Shown: positions 1-13,106, counted from the stretch's first letter. The stretch: DNA of 64,000 nt from Amphibalanus amphitrite (GCF_019059575.1 NW_024881714.1:372001-436000), one strand, 5' to 3'. Made by a program: numbers and translations. The notes: a model not told the origin generated them from the sequence alone.

Positions 1-3000
1 CATATCCATGGCAGTTGACACATAGACAGTCCACCGCTGACCGTCAGAGGTTCAGCCTGCTGCAATCGAGCTGAGACCTATTATTTACAGTCTGCCAGTG
101 GTCGTCTGACAGGTTATCTTTCTTGACGACCTTGTGGCGACAGTGAACCAGCCCACCACGGCTAACCACTGCGACGACAGCCGAAAACAGCTTCATTGCA
201 ACATAGACTCAATGCGACCATGCACCGGCACTGCAGATCGTCAGTTCGTCGGCTGCAGCGAGACCGTGTAAGATATTGGCATTGTGGTTGTGTCGTTGAC
301 TGCTGTTTAGAAACTTCTTCAACAACTTTGCGTTAACCAATTAAAGCAGGATTACTGGCAACATCAGAAACGAATGTAATTGTTGGGCGCATATGCCTTC
401 ATCACGGCCGCGTGCTATGTTATCGTAGGGATTGCAATTACATCTTCATGGGCTGATCCGGAGGAAAAAGAAAACGACTTGGGGAACAGAGTGATCTACA
501 TAGTCCTGTGTATCCCTCAGGCAGGTTTCCCAGTGTCACCGACGAGTCATGACCCGCAAGCCACACCTTCGTCTCATCCCTTTATAAAGAGAGAGCCCTA
601 TTTCAGCCTTCGCATGCACATTTTTTGTGAGCAGAAAGTTCCTATACCGTATGCACGATAATTGTTGGCCTATATGTGTTCGCTAATTTGTTTGTTCGTT
701 AATTTGTTGCAAGTAAAAAGCTTTATTTGGGCTGTTTTATTATTCGTGACTGTTAATAACGGCTGTCGTTAATTTTATGCCCACTAATTGGCTAATAAAA
801 TCTTTACACGTCTGGTCCGTTACGATCACCGTTTTTGTTTTCTTGACTCGATCCTTTCTCTGGCATTCAAAATTTATCCTAGTCTGAACACACAGCCTCG
901 CCACGCGCTCCATTGAAATTCCACCCTTATCAGCTGGTATAAACACGGGTCAGGCCTTAAACACACAGTCGGACCGCACGGCTCCGTGGCGTGCCTCTAA
1001 CCATAGCTCATGCGCTTAGTCACACCAGCGCTTTTTGCCCGCTGTGTTCAATGCGATGTGGAGTAACCTACGCAGCGGGCTGACCGCTGATGGCTAGAGA
1101 GGCCTAGAAGGGGTGCTGTTTTGTAATTTTATTAGCTTTTCTAAGGAGCATGTTTAAGTTAGGTAAGTAATTCTTCCTTACATATCCTTGTTGTGGTTAG
1201 CAGTGTGCGAAAATATTTATCGCGCTACGATTCGATTTCGCCTATGAATACGAGTAGAGCCCATGCAGAACACAACAGCAGCTGGGTAGCTGTTATTTAG
1301 CTAACATCTGCTTCGGTGCTATGTTCCCGGGACAGCTGCATTTCCCCCATTCTACTCTCACCCGCCCAACAGGGTTGCCGCTGAGTGACTAGCGCGTGCT
1401 GATCCACTGATACGCCTCTCTGCCGGTCCCGGTGGGGTGGGGGCGACAACCGCCACTGCCCCAGCCCCGGTCCCGGTACGGCGCTACTCTGTAACCTGAC
1501 ACGGTCGTCGCCTGCTTACCATGCAAAACGGGGACGGGTCGGGGCGACCGCAGCTGGGCAGGGGCATTCATGACCGGCGAGCACTTCGCTACGCCGGGGC
1601 GAGGTGGGTCGGCGAGCGGAACAGCCAGCTACCGGCTTCTGGCTACTGGATGGGACAGTCACTGCATGGGACATGGATGACCACCGCTGATCAACATTTT
1701 CTGGATGGCATTGGCGTCTCGATAGCGTCAACGACGTCCACTGCACCATGTTAAGCCCAGACATTTGAGTGACTTACTTGTTTCCCACGTTTCGGTGTCG
1801 TTTTTGGACGCATGTTCCCGCGGCTGTTACTTGTCCAGGGCCGACGGAGGGCTCAGGGCATCCTGCGACCAATCCGTGACGGCCCACCCTCCGAGCGGCG
1901 CCAATGTGCGTCCACGGCGCTCCCACGGGCCGCCGAGAGACCGTCGACCTCGGAGAGTCAACACGGCGTCGAGATGCGCGCCACGCCGGCCGCCCCGTCA
2001 CGACGACCTCGCTCGGCGGCGACATCGCGAGCTCGGGAAGCCGGACAATGGCCGCGTCCGCCGGTCGGCGTTCCCGGGCTGGCGGGAGGTGATGTAGCGT
2101 CCCGCGCACGGTGGATAGTCATCGCTGCGATCGCCGCTCGCCGCTCGTCGTCCTCCGTGCTGCTGTGCCCTCCTCTCACAGCTGACAAGCCCCTCTCCCT
2201 CCCTGTCGCTCTCTCCCTCCCTGTACTTCCCCCAGGGGCCACGTTCCAGTCCACTTCCGGTAGTTTCCGGTCGTCCTGACCACCCCGGAACTAGTCCGCA
2301 TCCGGTCGGGACTTCCTGGATTGATGCTCGCCTTCACATTCCTGACGGTGTGGGGCCAGTGATATACTGTCCAACCCGTGTCCGATCCAAGGCGTCCATC
2401 CAGTCAACACAGCTGATCAGCGTTTTCGGTCTGCTCAGTCTGCTTCGTCCATACCGTTTGTTCCGTGTATTCCATGTATCTCGTCTGTTCCGATCAACTC
2501 TGTTTGTCCCCTCTCTATAGGTCATACCGTTGGGATGCAGCTCATGCAGCTCAGTGCAGGTGTCCGACGGTCCGGCCTGCCGCACTATATTCGCCGCCCG
2601 TGGTCCCGACGCTCGACGTGGATGTATGCACGCCGCCGCCTTTTGTGACATCCGTGTGACGAGGGCGGGTGGCAGCGCTGGGGGAATCGACACGCGACCA
2701 GATGCGCCGGTTTCGCCGCCGCCGCTCCACTGAGCACATTGTGCGCCGGCCGGGCCGTCAGCTGCGCCGCTGCTCGTCCCCGGTGCGCCGCGTTGCGCCA
2801 TCGCTGGTAATGGATCGGCACAACAAACAGGCGGTCGACTCTTCTGGGCTGTGCGGCCGGCGTGACGCCGTTTGTCGCACACCGCACGGCTGGCGCGGCG
2901 AAGGAGGACGCCGGCAGGACGGAGCGATTATCGGAAGGGATGTGGCGACTCGGTGATTACGGGTAGCCGTCCAGCCGCCGGCGCTAATTGCGGGGTGGTG

Positions 3001-3974
3001 GCCAGTGCTGCACGTGGGCCGCGACCCCGGCCATTTCCGTCGGGTAGGTCGTAAGGGTTTGTCAGTGGGAGCCCCAAGGTCACGGGTCGCTCCCTGGTAC
3101 GGGCGCTGCCCGAGGGTGAGAGGCCGTCGTCCAAATATGGCTCTGAGTGGGGGCTGCCGTGTAAGATGTGCGTGACGACGACCCACGCGCGCCGCGGCTG
3201 AATATTGATTTCACTCTGATAACGTTTTACCTTCATTAAAAAACTATGGACATTAGTGAAATAGCTGGGCTTGTTTGAATTCTGATCAGCGCGATAATAA
3301 GGCCATCTTGGCTACCTTAATGGCTACCAAACCTCAGAATATGGTGTTTTAGTGGCGATAATAACAACACAGTCTTACAGCCATTGACCGTGATCCATCA
3401 CATTCACGAACGTATTTAGTGCCTTTCTCAGTATTTCCTCGTCATTTCCCGTCAACAACTACGGAGTCTAGTTTCAACTCACGAAACTACGAAATAATTC
3501 AAAATTCTCCAGCAAGCCATGCAAAAGATTTATAATTAATTTGTTCTTCATCCAAAACCGCCAATCGCATGTTTTGAAGTATTTTTGCCTAATTAGCTCA
3601 GTTATACCGCATTTTCTGTAATTAACTGTGTTTTAGCCAGCTTCAATGCGAGATGCAGATTGATCATAATTGTTTCTCTTTTGGCACCTGTTGCACCGAA
3701 TACCGGGCAATTTCCTCTGAATTAACAAGCCACCTGCTGTGGCCCCAAAACGCCCGTTTGCAACGGGACCAGGGTCAATTTAGGACCAGGTTGGGAACGG
3801 GACCGGGCCGGGCCGGGCCGGGTGCGGTGTGTGACCGCTGACCCGGAACGGCATCTGCACCCGGACCGGACCGGAACGCCGAGAGGAGACGTGGTGGAGA
3901 GGTGAACCTGAGTGACCTCAGAGAGGGCCGCGACGGAGCCGGCTTCCACTTTCAGGTAGACAGTAGGATATTGG
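1..3974. other. No gene supported
   Basis: AT-leaning sequence (1-1300, 3190-3740) flanks a GC-rich block (1400-3190) in which many overlapping frames are open on both strands, as expected by chance. A frame at 380-661 starts with a hydrophobic stretch (GAYAFITAACYVIVGIAI), but it is preceded directly by a stop and has no acceptor that would admit the segment. CCGGG pentamers repeat at about 3801-3822. Confidence 0.6.
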
Positions 3975-4075
3975 TAGTGTTTCCTCCTCTATCGCCTTTG
4001 TCCCGTGCTCCCATTCCCATTTGGCTGTTATTGGCCGTACTCACCCACTTTTTGGTTGCGCTCCTCATCTACCAC
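3975..4075. repeat. Unit A, copy 1, of an interleaved duplication
   Basis: 101 bp that recur at 4431-4531 with two substitutions (cctttgtcc versus ccattgtcc, and cccatttgg versus cccagttgg). Part of the A-B-A'-B' arrangement. Confidence 0.95.
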
Positions 4076-4217
4076 AACCTTGGGTGAGACGACAGTACCT
4101 ATTACTGGGGACAACTAACAAAGACAACGAAGCAGGAGTGGAGTTAAAAAAAACGAGAGAAGCAGAGAAAAAGAAAGGAAGAGGAGCCGCTCACCGCTGT
4201 GTGGGGATGGTGGGCGG

Positions 4218-4429
4218 GGGACGCGCTGTCCGCGGTCCATCTCCGCTCCCCGCCGGCCTCTGCCGCAGACTGACGGCTGTCCCCTCCGTCCCGTTTCCCC
4301 CTCCCTCCCCGTCCTCGCCCCCTCCCCACAGAGTGTTCTCCCGACCCTGCCTCGGACCAGGCGGCTCGCGGAGTCTCCAATTCGCGCCTCGTCGAGCCAC
4401 TAAACTTCATTAGGGGGCCCTAATGTCGA
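4218..4429. repeat. Unit B, copy 1, 212 bp
   Basis: Identical over all 212 bases to 4778-4989. It ends in an 18-bp near-palindrome (cattaggg-gg-ccctaatg, 4408-4425) and then TCGA. Unit A copy 2 starts two bases later. Confidence 0.95.
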
Positions 4430-4430
4430 T

Positions 4431-4531
4431 TAGTGTTTCCTCCTCTATCGCCATTGTCCCGTGCTCCCATTCCCAGTTGGCTGTTATTGGCCGTACTCAC
4501 CCACTTTTTGGTTGCGCTCCTCATCTACCAC
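4431..4531. repeat. Unit A, copy 2
   Basis: 99 of 101 bases match 3975-4075, offset 456. It abuts the end of unit B copy 1 with one base between. Confidence 0.95.
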
Positions 4532-4777
4532 CAAACATAACAGGTACCCGGTAACTCGTCAACACAGCCAGCCATATCACACATGACCCATGTGGAGGAC
4601 GCTGGTGCCGGCGTACCGGACCCACCTGCCATGCCGTGACTGTCGCGGTCGTAGTGATAAGCGGTGTCCATGCCCTGTTTCTCCACTGAGTCGTCCTCGA
4701 TGGTGCTCACTAGGCGCCGTACCCACACTACTCACGAGCCCGACTCACAGGACGTAAAGCACACGCTCTATCACACA

Positions 4778-4989
4778 GGGACGCGCTGTCCGCGGTCCAT
4801 CTCCGCTCCCCGCCGGCCTCTGCCGCAGACTGACGGCTGTCCCCTCCGTCCCGTTTCCCCCTCCCTCCCCGTCCTCGCCCCCTCCCCACAGAGTGTTCTC
4901 CCGACCCTGCCTCGGACCAGGCGGCTCGCGGAGTCTCCAATTCGCGCCTCGTCGAGCCACTAAACTTCATTAGGGGGCCCTAATGTCGA
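4778..4989. repeat. Unit B, copy 2, 212 bp
   Basis: Identical to 4218-4429, offset 560. The sequence between A copy 2 and B copy 2 (4532-4777) is not present between A copy 1 and B copy 1 (4076-4217), so this is not a simple tandem duplication. Confidence 0.95.
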
Positions 4990-7900
4990 GTAGATGCTGG
5001 CGATGCTTGTAGCCTAGGTAAAGTGAAGATGAGATATGGTAGTCTGAATTATCGATAACGCCCGCTTCGCAGTTTCATTCCTCCTCAAAAATGCTTATTC
5101 AACCTTTTTTATGGCCAGTCGGTTATGATGACCGATCGCGCTCACCACCTGTCAATCACTGGGTGTCCTTTTCCCTGGTGACGCCCTTCAGGTCCTCCCC
5201 GGAACAGCTGTCTGTCAGTCCATTGCCACCGGATCGCCTGTGTGCCGGCGCCATCAAGCGAGTGTTGACCGTCGACCACGGCTACAGCTGCTGCCGACTC
5301 AAACCGCATCGTTACTCAGACTGACCGCCGACTGCCGCCGCCGGCCGCAGCTCGGGACGTTCTGCGTCGTGTGTCTGTTCGTGGTCGGGCTGCTCCTCTG
5401 TGTTTGTGCCTGGTTTGAGGGTCTGCCGTATGCCGGAGACTGTCCGTGAATATTCCGTCTGTCGAGAAGCTCTCTCACGTCTCCGGCCGGGTGTGAGTGA
5501 GTCGTGCTCACACGCGGTCATCTGCTTCCAGCCGATGAAAAGTGAGCCACGATTGAAAAACAAACTGTAGAAAGCCGCAATCTGTGTGCGCATGTGAACT
5601 AGCCCAGCTGCCAGGGGCTTTGGAACGGAATTGTATGCCAAATCCAAATGATCCAGTGGCTGTCGACCAAAGGCAACTCCACCGCTGTTTTTTGTGCCCC
5701 GCTGAAAAAATGACGCATTGCTCCGGTTTAACTACATTACAAGATACTCGATTCGTTTGCTTAAAAATCCAAAATCGGACTAGCTGTGACCCTTCTCCCG
5801 GGCAGCGGCACGTGGCGCTCGCGATGACCATGGGTTGAGTCTGCCAACCGGACAACAAACAGGTTTCTGGCTGATCCTGTCGACGATGGCAGGGCCGTCG
5901 GCAGCCACGAGACCTCCCCGGGCCCCGACAGCTCGCCAAAGGACGCTGAGCGTGGACTAGGCTGCTGTCGTTATATTGTATTGGCCGTCGTGACAATGTC
6001 ATGACAAATCATAAGACAGATATCCGTCTATGTGTGGCTGGTGAAGGCGCTTAGTCGGTATGACCGATTTAGGCCGTTGTGCGCTGTGAAGACCGTGTTA
6101 CCAGTATGGTCCCATTGACGACCATGGTGAAGCTGACGTGGCAGTGACGACCTCGATGACGAGTGACCCAATCAGCAGCCTCGGTCAGTCCGAGGGGCCT
6201 GCCGAGGGCGTCGGCGGCAGGGGCGGCGGGGGCGTCAGCTTTCCCCGCGGAGGTGTGTATGTGACCCGTGCCGGCCCTCTGCGATCAGCCCTTTGTCGGC
6301 CGGTGATAAGAAGCCCCGGCGGCGGCAGGGCGGGCGGGGCTCTACCAGCGGCCACCGAGGCGTGCCACTGGCTGGACCGTATTGGTCTGTGCATGTGCCC
6401 CGGCTTACCCACACCTTCTGGGACTACCAGTGGTCGACCACGACCCGCGGCACGACCTCGAACACTGCCGGTGAACGGTGCCGACACCGGCGCGTGATTT
6501 CATTCGGGGAAAATGTTGGGAGCACCATATTTGTTGGCGGTGCGGCTGTCGCGTGACGGGGCCGCATGCCGGCGCTGCCTTCCAGCCGGAATGCTACCCT
6601 CAACTCGGGCTCACACTGGCGCTTATCGGGGGACGGTTGAGTCGATTGGCGATTGGCGTCAATGTCCACGACAGGAGAAAGCTTGAATCAATAATACAAT
6701 CGATAGTTGGCACGAAATCCGGCATGGATCAGCGATGAAGCGAATGTTCTCATGGTGTTAGAAATCTGCCCATATTATCATGCTTGCACAGGATCGATAT
6801 TTATACTCGTGGCGGCTTTAAATCGGATGTAATTCATGTCTATGGTATATGCCCATCTGTTATTTTTTAGATTGCTTGCTTAACTTCTCTGTTAAGCTGT
6901 CGTGTTGATAGAGTTAATATGAATCGTTTGGCATTTTCTCAAAGACAGCCATGTCAAGCGATCGAATAGGGCCGCGAGAATCCATTGAGGAAGGAAAGCC
7001 TTACCTATTGAGTTTCAGTGAAACACGAACATATGGATGCCTACACGGTATTTCGTCCTGCCTTCCTGACCCGGTGTATCCTGAAGAAAAATGACGCAGT
7101 GACGACTTTCTTCCGATCGGTGCCGCCGTTTTCCTCTCCCGCAGTTCACTCGCCATCTGTTCCGATATTGTGGCCCCAACTTTCGCTGTATTTTCGCGAC
7201 TTACATCACATTCACGCGTGTGGCCGTAAGAGCGGACCGTTACCAATGGCTGTTACAGAAGTATCATAGATGGGGCCGGTAGACGTTCTGTGATGTGAGT
7301 TACATCACTAGGTAAGCACTTCTGGAGGAGACGAACGTTGTGGTATACGGCAGTGGACCGCCCTGTCAAGGATTCCACCTCTGACAATACCGGCGGCCTG
7401 CCAACCCGTGTCGGTGGGTAGCCACGCGCCGCGCAAAAAGGCCGCACAGGAAAACACGGCGCGGGGCTCTGCTCGAGTCTGCAGTTCACCGACCGGCGGC
7501 GGCGGCGGCGGCGACTACACAGGCGCAGTCGGCGTGTCGGCACGACTGGACCCTCCCCCCTCCCCCCCCACGACGGTCCCTCCCCTCCCCTGCAGTTCCG
7601 GTCGGCTTTGACGGGGGCCGCAGCTCCACTGAACCGGCGTGGTGTGTAGAAGGGTGCAGTGAGGAAGTAGGAGTATTAGGTAACCAGTGGGTGAACACTG
7701 AACAGTGTGATAATCGATGACGAACTTTGGTGTGCCTACGTTATAGCGTTAGCTACGTAACAAAAGAACCAAGCTCCTTTATCCTCACTGTGGCTGTGGC
7801 CGTCATTATGTATGAATCGGCTGTAACTGAAGGATTTGGCACCACCTGTTGTGGTGTAAGACGACAGTGATCCGGCACAATTTAAAACCCGGTCACTGAT

Positions 7901-9871
7901 TAGACACAACAGCTGTGCTCCAGTCATTGGTCCAGAAACATTGCAGACCAGAGAACTGAGCGACACCACAGATGCACCGCAATTAGTAGCTCTGCGCGGC
8001 GGCGGCCGACGCGCTGCTGACTGCTCCCAGCCGCGGTCGGAAGCCGCGCGAGCCGCCCGCCGCTCGGCCACCGCCTCCATTGGCGGCGCCCATTGGCGGC
8101 GCAGTGCGGCGCGTTTGTCGCTCTGCGGCCGGACAGCTGGCGTCGGTTTTTCTGCGCTGGCCGCAGAGAAAGTAGCCATCTGTCGCGGCGGCCGTCTGTC
8201 AGCCGCGCGGCCGTCCACCCCAGGCTGGGACCAGCCGACCGTTTAAAGACCACCGACGGACCATCGGCGGTCCAAGCGCAAATTTGTGTTATGTAATCGC
8301 CGTTCCACAGCGGAAATGCACGGCTTATATCCGTCCGGGTATGATCAAAACTTGACCTTGGTGGATCGGATAGACCAGGGATAGACGACATTTCAAACGG
8401 GTTCCACCGTTTGATCTGCTTTATCAATCGATGCATCAACTTCCTCTGCGATCGAGAACAGATTTAGCCTCGGACCCGGCAGCACAGCGGCGGCATTCCG
8501 ACAACAGCCGACCTTCAGTGGTGGGCGCGCAATGCTGCCGACCTCGCTGCCGCCCGGCGCCGTTTGAGGTCAGGGAGCGACCGAGCGATGAGAGCCGCTG
8601 CCCGCACCGCCTCCCGCCCGCCCGCCATCGCACCGCCGCGCAGCCCGCCGGCCTCTTGGGACGGTACACAGCATCCATTGTTCCGTTCTGCCTGTCAGAT
8701 TGATCGGAGAAACGCAGGGGATGGAAGGCCAGGCCAGGCGGCCAGCGGGAACTCTTCACGACCGGAGAGAAACAACCAGGAATGGGTGGAGATGAGACCA
8801 TAGCACATCCCAACCCGGGGAGAGCGGAACTGTTGTGTGTCTATGCGGCGTTGCAGTCTCGGGTTTCCTTATTGTGGAGCGTTGAAGTCTCCGAGGCGGT
8901 GTATGCTCCCATAAAACCGAGACAGTTGGTGTGGTCGCGGCTCGGCGGTGACATTTCCAGCCGCTGTGCGTTTATGGGCCGGATTTATTGCCGCGATTAG
9001 AGCTCTCCATTCAGGCGGGGATGGGAATGGCCTGTGCGGGCGGCGAACCGCGGCAGACGGTCTCCACTATCAGCGTCGCGGTGGAGGCGGCCCGCCCGGC
9101 GCCGCGCCGCCGCCGGCCGGGCCTGGTCGCGGCGCGAGCAGCAGTCCCGTTAGCCGGCGCTCAGCGGCGTCCGTCTATTGATAAAAACGGCAGCCGCGCG
9201 GAGGTCGTGTGCGGGAGCCGCCCGAGCGGCGGCCGGCCGCAGGACCGCTGCCGCCTGTGTCTAACATGATACACTGCACTGCTGCAGCCGGCGCAACCAG
9301 ACGTACTCACTGCAGCAGCAGCCATCCTATATCAGAACCAGCTGCATCGAGGGTGGGGTGATACGGCACCTAGGGACAGGGTAGCGCCAGCTCGTGACCA
9401 CTTGGTCACGTGATCGCATTCAGAAATATGGATCGTGGGCGAGTGCCGGTCAGGTGTAGGCGGTTCAATCAATACTCACTAATTGTCGGAGGGGTGAGAA
9501 ACCCATTCGTCCCAATGTCGTGACTGGTCCGAGCTGTGTGAACAAAGCTACAAAACACTCGGTAATATGCACGATCCAGACAACCAAATGCGACTATCAC
9601 CGCGCCTAACAACTCAGTAACATGCGATGTTTCGAAGAATCTCGGCTTATGCGCGCGGCGGGACGCCTTTTTGGGATGGCTCGCTGCCGATCGCACCGAT
9701 GACTGATGGCCGTCTTATTCCCACATTTCCCGGAGTCGAAGCAAAGTAACCACTACCTGGGACGGCTATCCATCTGCATTTATTTCCGCTCGACAGCCGT
9801 CGTGTCGAATCCATTGCCGCCGTACTGCGCGGGCTTCCGTTCCAAACATCCGTCCGAGGCGCCCGGAGAAT
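4990..9871. other. No gene supported; GC-rich islands
   Basis: GC-rich, CpG-dense patches at about 6140-6620 and 7940-9270 alternate with AT-rich sequence (6660-7090). A (CGG)n run of about six units is at 7494-7512, followed by C-rich sequence. Open frames up to 171 codons overlap each other on both strands without splice-site or family support. The islands could include promoters or first exons of neighbouring genes, but nothing fixes them. Confidence 0.55.
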
Positions 9872-10849
9872 TAGGGTGAAGTCGTATAAGAGTACGCACT
9901 TAGTGGATTTCTTGCTCTCATTTGTTTAATATTTGAAGGAAAGAAATCGCAAATAGGGAATATTAAAGTTCATTGAATTAGCCATCAACCCATGGGGCAA
10001 CGATCCTTCACCGTAAATGGAAGTGGTCTAAAACTGACATTTTCTGAACCGTTGCACTTGCGTACTCTTACCATATGGGGTGTGTAAGAGTACGCACGCC
10101 AGGCGGGTGGAGTACGCAAGCATATGAACACATACCTATGCAGCTTGCACTGTCCAAATGCTTAACTTCAAACTCAGAAGGCATATAAGTTAATTCTAGT
10201 ATCCAAAAAGAAAAACATAAAATAAATCTATCAAGTCTATAAATCAGGAAATAATCATGTCGTGTGTTTCTTAAAAAAATGCACAATCAAAAAGGAGAAT
10301 AACTCGTATTTGGAAGAATTTCGGGTACGCATCTGCACCATAGTGCTCCATTGATGATATAGGTACCTACAAAACAAACGTCATTGAGCGATAGATTAAT
10401 AATTCTATATTTCTGTATATTCGATTTAATGTATAATTCTGCGTACTCTTACCCTCCTGAACAGTGCGTCCTCTTACCGTACATGCAATTCGCGCACAAA
10501 ACAATCCCGAAGCGTTGTGCAAAACTTCGCAAACAGAATATTGCACTGTATAGTATTTCCCCAGATAACCTCACAAGTTTCCCACAACAATCACGGAAAT
10601 GTACCTTATCTCAACTGCCAAGTATCAAAATTATTGTACCATATCATAATAATATCATAACGCTCGAAAATAATATTCATCGCCTTAAACTCAACAGCGT
10701 CGCTGCTCAACGCCCACGTTCCGTTGGTGACATGCACGCACTGGCGGCTTCATGTCACTTCATGAACTCGACAAACCCGCGTTGCTAAGCAACCGAAACA
10801 GCTGATGCGTACTCTTATCGCCCGCGTACTCTTACCCGCCCTTACCCTA
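9872..10849. mobile_element. AT-rich non-autonomous DNA-transposon-like element
   Basis: The left end (9873-9897, AGGGTGAAGTCGTATAAGAG and on) and the right end (10824-10848) are inverted copies matching at 21 of 25 positions. TA lies at each outer edge and could be a 2-bp target duplication. The inside is markedly AT-rich compared with its GC-rich surroundings and has no transposase-like frame; the 134-codon frame at 10384-10788 is featureless. The terminal 12-mer GCGTACTCTTAC recurs inside at 10060(+), 10084(-), 10441(+), 10466(+, one mismatch) and 10807(+), like the sub-terminal binding sites of some transposases. The superfamily is undecided. GGG termini next to TTA would also suit a Harbinger-like element. 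Confidence 0.6.
10060..10095. repeat. Convergent pair of the GCGTACTCTTAC motif
   Basis: GCGTACTCTTAC at 10060-10071 faces GTAAGAGTACGC at 10084-10095 across a 12-base gap containing CATATG, giving a perfect 12-bp stem inside the 9872-10849 element. Confidence 0.85.
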
Positions 10850-12988
10850 CCGGTTTTCGGTCCAGGGCCTGCTCGTAAATACATCGGCCGAGCTGCATGT
10901 GCTGAGGAAGCTCTAGGTTTGGTTGTCAGAAATCGCCAGCTCTATTAAACCGTTTCGTGCGCGCTCGGCTGCTCCGTTCAGCGCCGTTCTCTGTGCGCTC
11001 AGCTGCTCTGCTCAGAGCCAGGCTCGCCGCCACCTTAGCGCACCGGCTCTGACCGCCACCGTGGGCGGTGACCCGTGAAGAGAGGACCGGACCGGCCTGG
11101 ACCGGACCGGCCTGTGGCGCGGCGGATGGCGGAAGCAGAAGCGGCGGCGGCGGTGGTCGCGCGGTCAGTCACCGCCTCCGTCCCGTGGCATTTGCGTTTG
11201 CGTTTGCTGACGCTTTTGTGAATTATTCGCTAAAAGGCATCGGGCATGTTTGTGCAATAGCCGGTTATACCTAGATTGTAAGATGCCTCAGTAGCAATGG
11301 GCATAACACCCTGTCTTGCGGCTGTTTTGCTATTGGGCAGCTGTGTAGCGGGTACCGTTGCACAAGGGATGCAGCGCCGCTCGCGATCTATTTTCTCCTG
11401 CTCTCCTGGACCCCACTGGTGACCTGTCGGACAGAGATCATGCCGAGGTCATGGTCCCGCCGCGCAGGTCAGGTGCCCCGCGGCGATTTCACATCTCGTG
11501 GGCGAGACTGAAGGGCGGAGCTCTAGATGAATGACCCGGCCTCGCAGGGGGCTGACCTGCACGGACAAAGACCATTGCGAGCGAGTGGACTGAGCTGACG
11601 GCTCCCGGCCGGCTGCCGTTTTTCTAAACCACTGCCGCTCTCGCCTGGCCGGGTCAGAACGCTGCCGGACTAGCGTGCTCCACTGCGAGGTCTCGTTATG
11701 GGTGTGGTCCGTGCTGTCTCGGGAGGTCCGCTCGGCACTCCTTTGTGAAGCCGCTGCGCCACCTCTGCTGTAGGTGTGTCCGGTTCACACTACGGGCGTG
11801 CCCCGAATCGGAGATGGGTCAGCGGCCGTCTGGCGGTTTCAGAGATGGGTCAGCGAGCCAGCTGGGCCCCGTGACGTCATCATCCACCTTTGCGGAGACG
11901 AATGCGGCGCGCTGGTGTGCAAATTATAGCGACCGGTTTCCGTTAATGGAACGGGATGTAGTGCCGTCTCAGGCCGCCTTGTGCACTTGCAGGCGACCTC
12001 GGAGTGGTCGTAATACGGGACGAACACGGAATGTTTTATCAGCTCCATCGCACATCTGGGGCGCACTTGTTCGGCGGACCTCTGACGTGCATGGCTGCAG
12101 TTACGAGATGACCTATCTGCCATGGAGTGCCTTATCTGTTGGCCGGCCTGGCGCGCCGCCAGATCTGCCGTGTACTGAAGGTCGACTAACCCGGCGGACG
12201 GCTGGAGTTGTGAGCTGGTCTGTGGTGGTGCTAAGGTAACCCTGGAGGGCCCCTGACCTGACGGACGGTCGGACGACTGGCTGACCGGTCCCGGTCTGAC
12301 CCATATAGCTGCAGTCTGCATGGTGCAGTAGGTCAGGCCTGGGTCCCACGTGCGTTAAAAACAACGCGTTCATGTGTTTTCATCTAGCTCAGTGAGTAGA
12401 GGTTGCAAGTGGTATCATTACTGCCGCAGTCAATTCTCAAAGACAGATTTATGAATTGTTGACCTGATCCATGCTGCGCGTGTCTCAGCACTAAATTTTT
12501 TGCTCTTCGAGAAGAAGAAGAAAAAATATCTGCCTGGAATCGTTTCTGTTTGATCCCGTTCTTTCCGGGTCCTCTGACGTTCATAGAGTGCAAGTGTTGC
12601 GCCTAATCTTCACAATGCCACTGGATAGTACATAGTCTGGACTGATCCGACATCTGCAGACGGTGGCTGCACCTAGATCATAAGGATTAGCGCGGTCCAC
12701 GGACATAGATAATTAGGCACGCCAGCTCTTCAAGGCGACGCCACCGTCTGCACCGGCTCTTACGCTTGAGCCAGCTCTCGCTTAACAGATGGATCTGCAG
12801 TGGCGACCCCGCTGTATAGCTTAGTGCAGCTTTGTAGAGCTCTGGCTAGCCTTGGATGGCTTTGTGCAGCCCTTTACAGCTCCCCTTTTATTGAGGTGGC
12901 TGCGGCCGCTGTCTCTCCTTGAGTTTGCCTCTCGGAGTCGAAGGTTCCGAAGATCTACCTCCGGTGCAAGTCGTGCGGACGGCTCTAT
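10850..12988. other. No gene supported
   Basis: Mixed composition. Short repeats include a degenerate tandem GCGCTCGGCTGCTC at about 10960-11020 and a GGACCGGACCGGCCT pair at about 11084-11115. Frames up to 164 codons (11745-12239) lack any recognisable feature. Confidence 0.55.
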
Positions 12989-13106
12989 GAATCCGTCTTC
13001 CTCTGAAGCTGATGTCTCTATCGACCAGCCTCGACAGCATACAGCAACGCGAATCCGCCTTCCTCCGAAGCTAATGGCTCTCTCGACCAGCCTCCAGATC
13101 CGACAG
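12989..13106. repeat. Two-copy tandem repeat, 62-bp period
   Basis: GAATCCGTCTTCCTCTGAAG at 12989 recurs as GAATCCGCCTTCCTCCGAAG at 13051. The match continues for about 50 bases (to CTCGACCAGCCTC) with a handful of substitutions. The 62-bp period is not a multiple of three. Confidence 0.85.

Noticed and set aside
380-661. Short frame with a membrane-like hydrophobic start
   Set aside because: A stop (TAA) precedes it directly, there is no ATG or acceptor that would include the hydrophobic part, and the rest is featureless.
3801-3822. CCGGG pentamers as a telomere-like repeat
   Set aside because: Only four units, a simple local expansion.
5508-6002. 164-codon minus-strand frame
   Set aside because: No recognisable motif, no splice context; translation composition is not protein-like.
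10384-10788. 134-codon frame as a transposase or accessory gene
   Set aside because: AT-rich translation without catalytic motif or family resemblance.
9872-10849. CRISPR-like array of a repeated 12-mer
   Set aside because: The repeats are too short, occur in both orientations and are irregularly spaced in an animal genome; inverted termini fit a transposon better.
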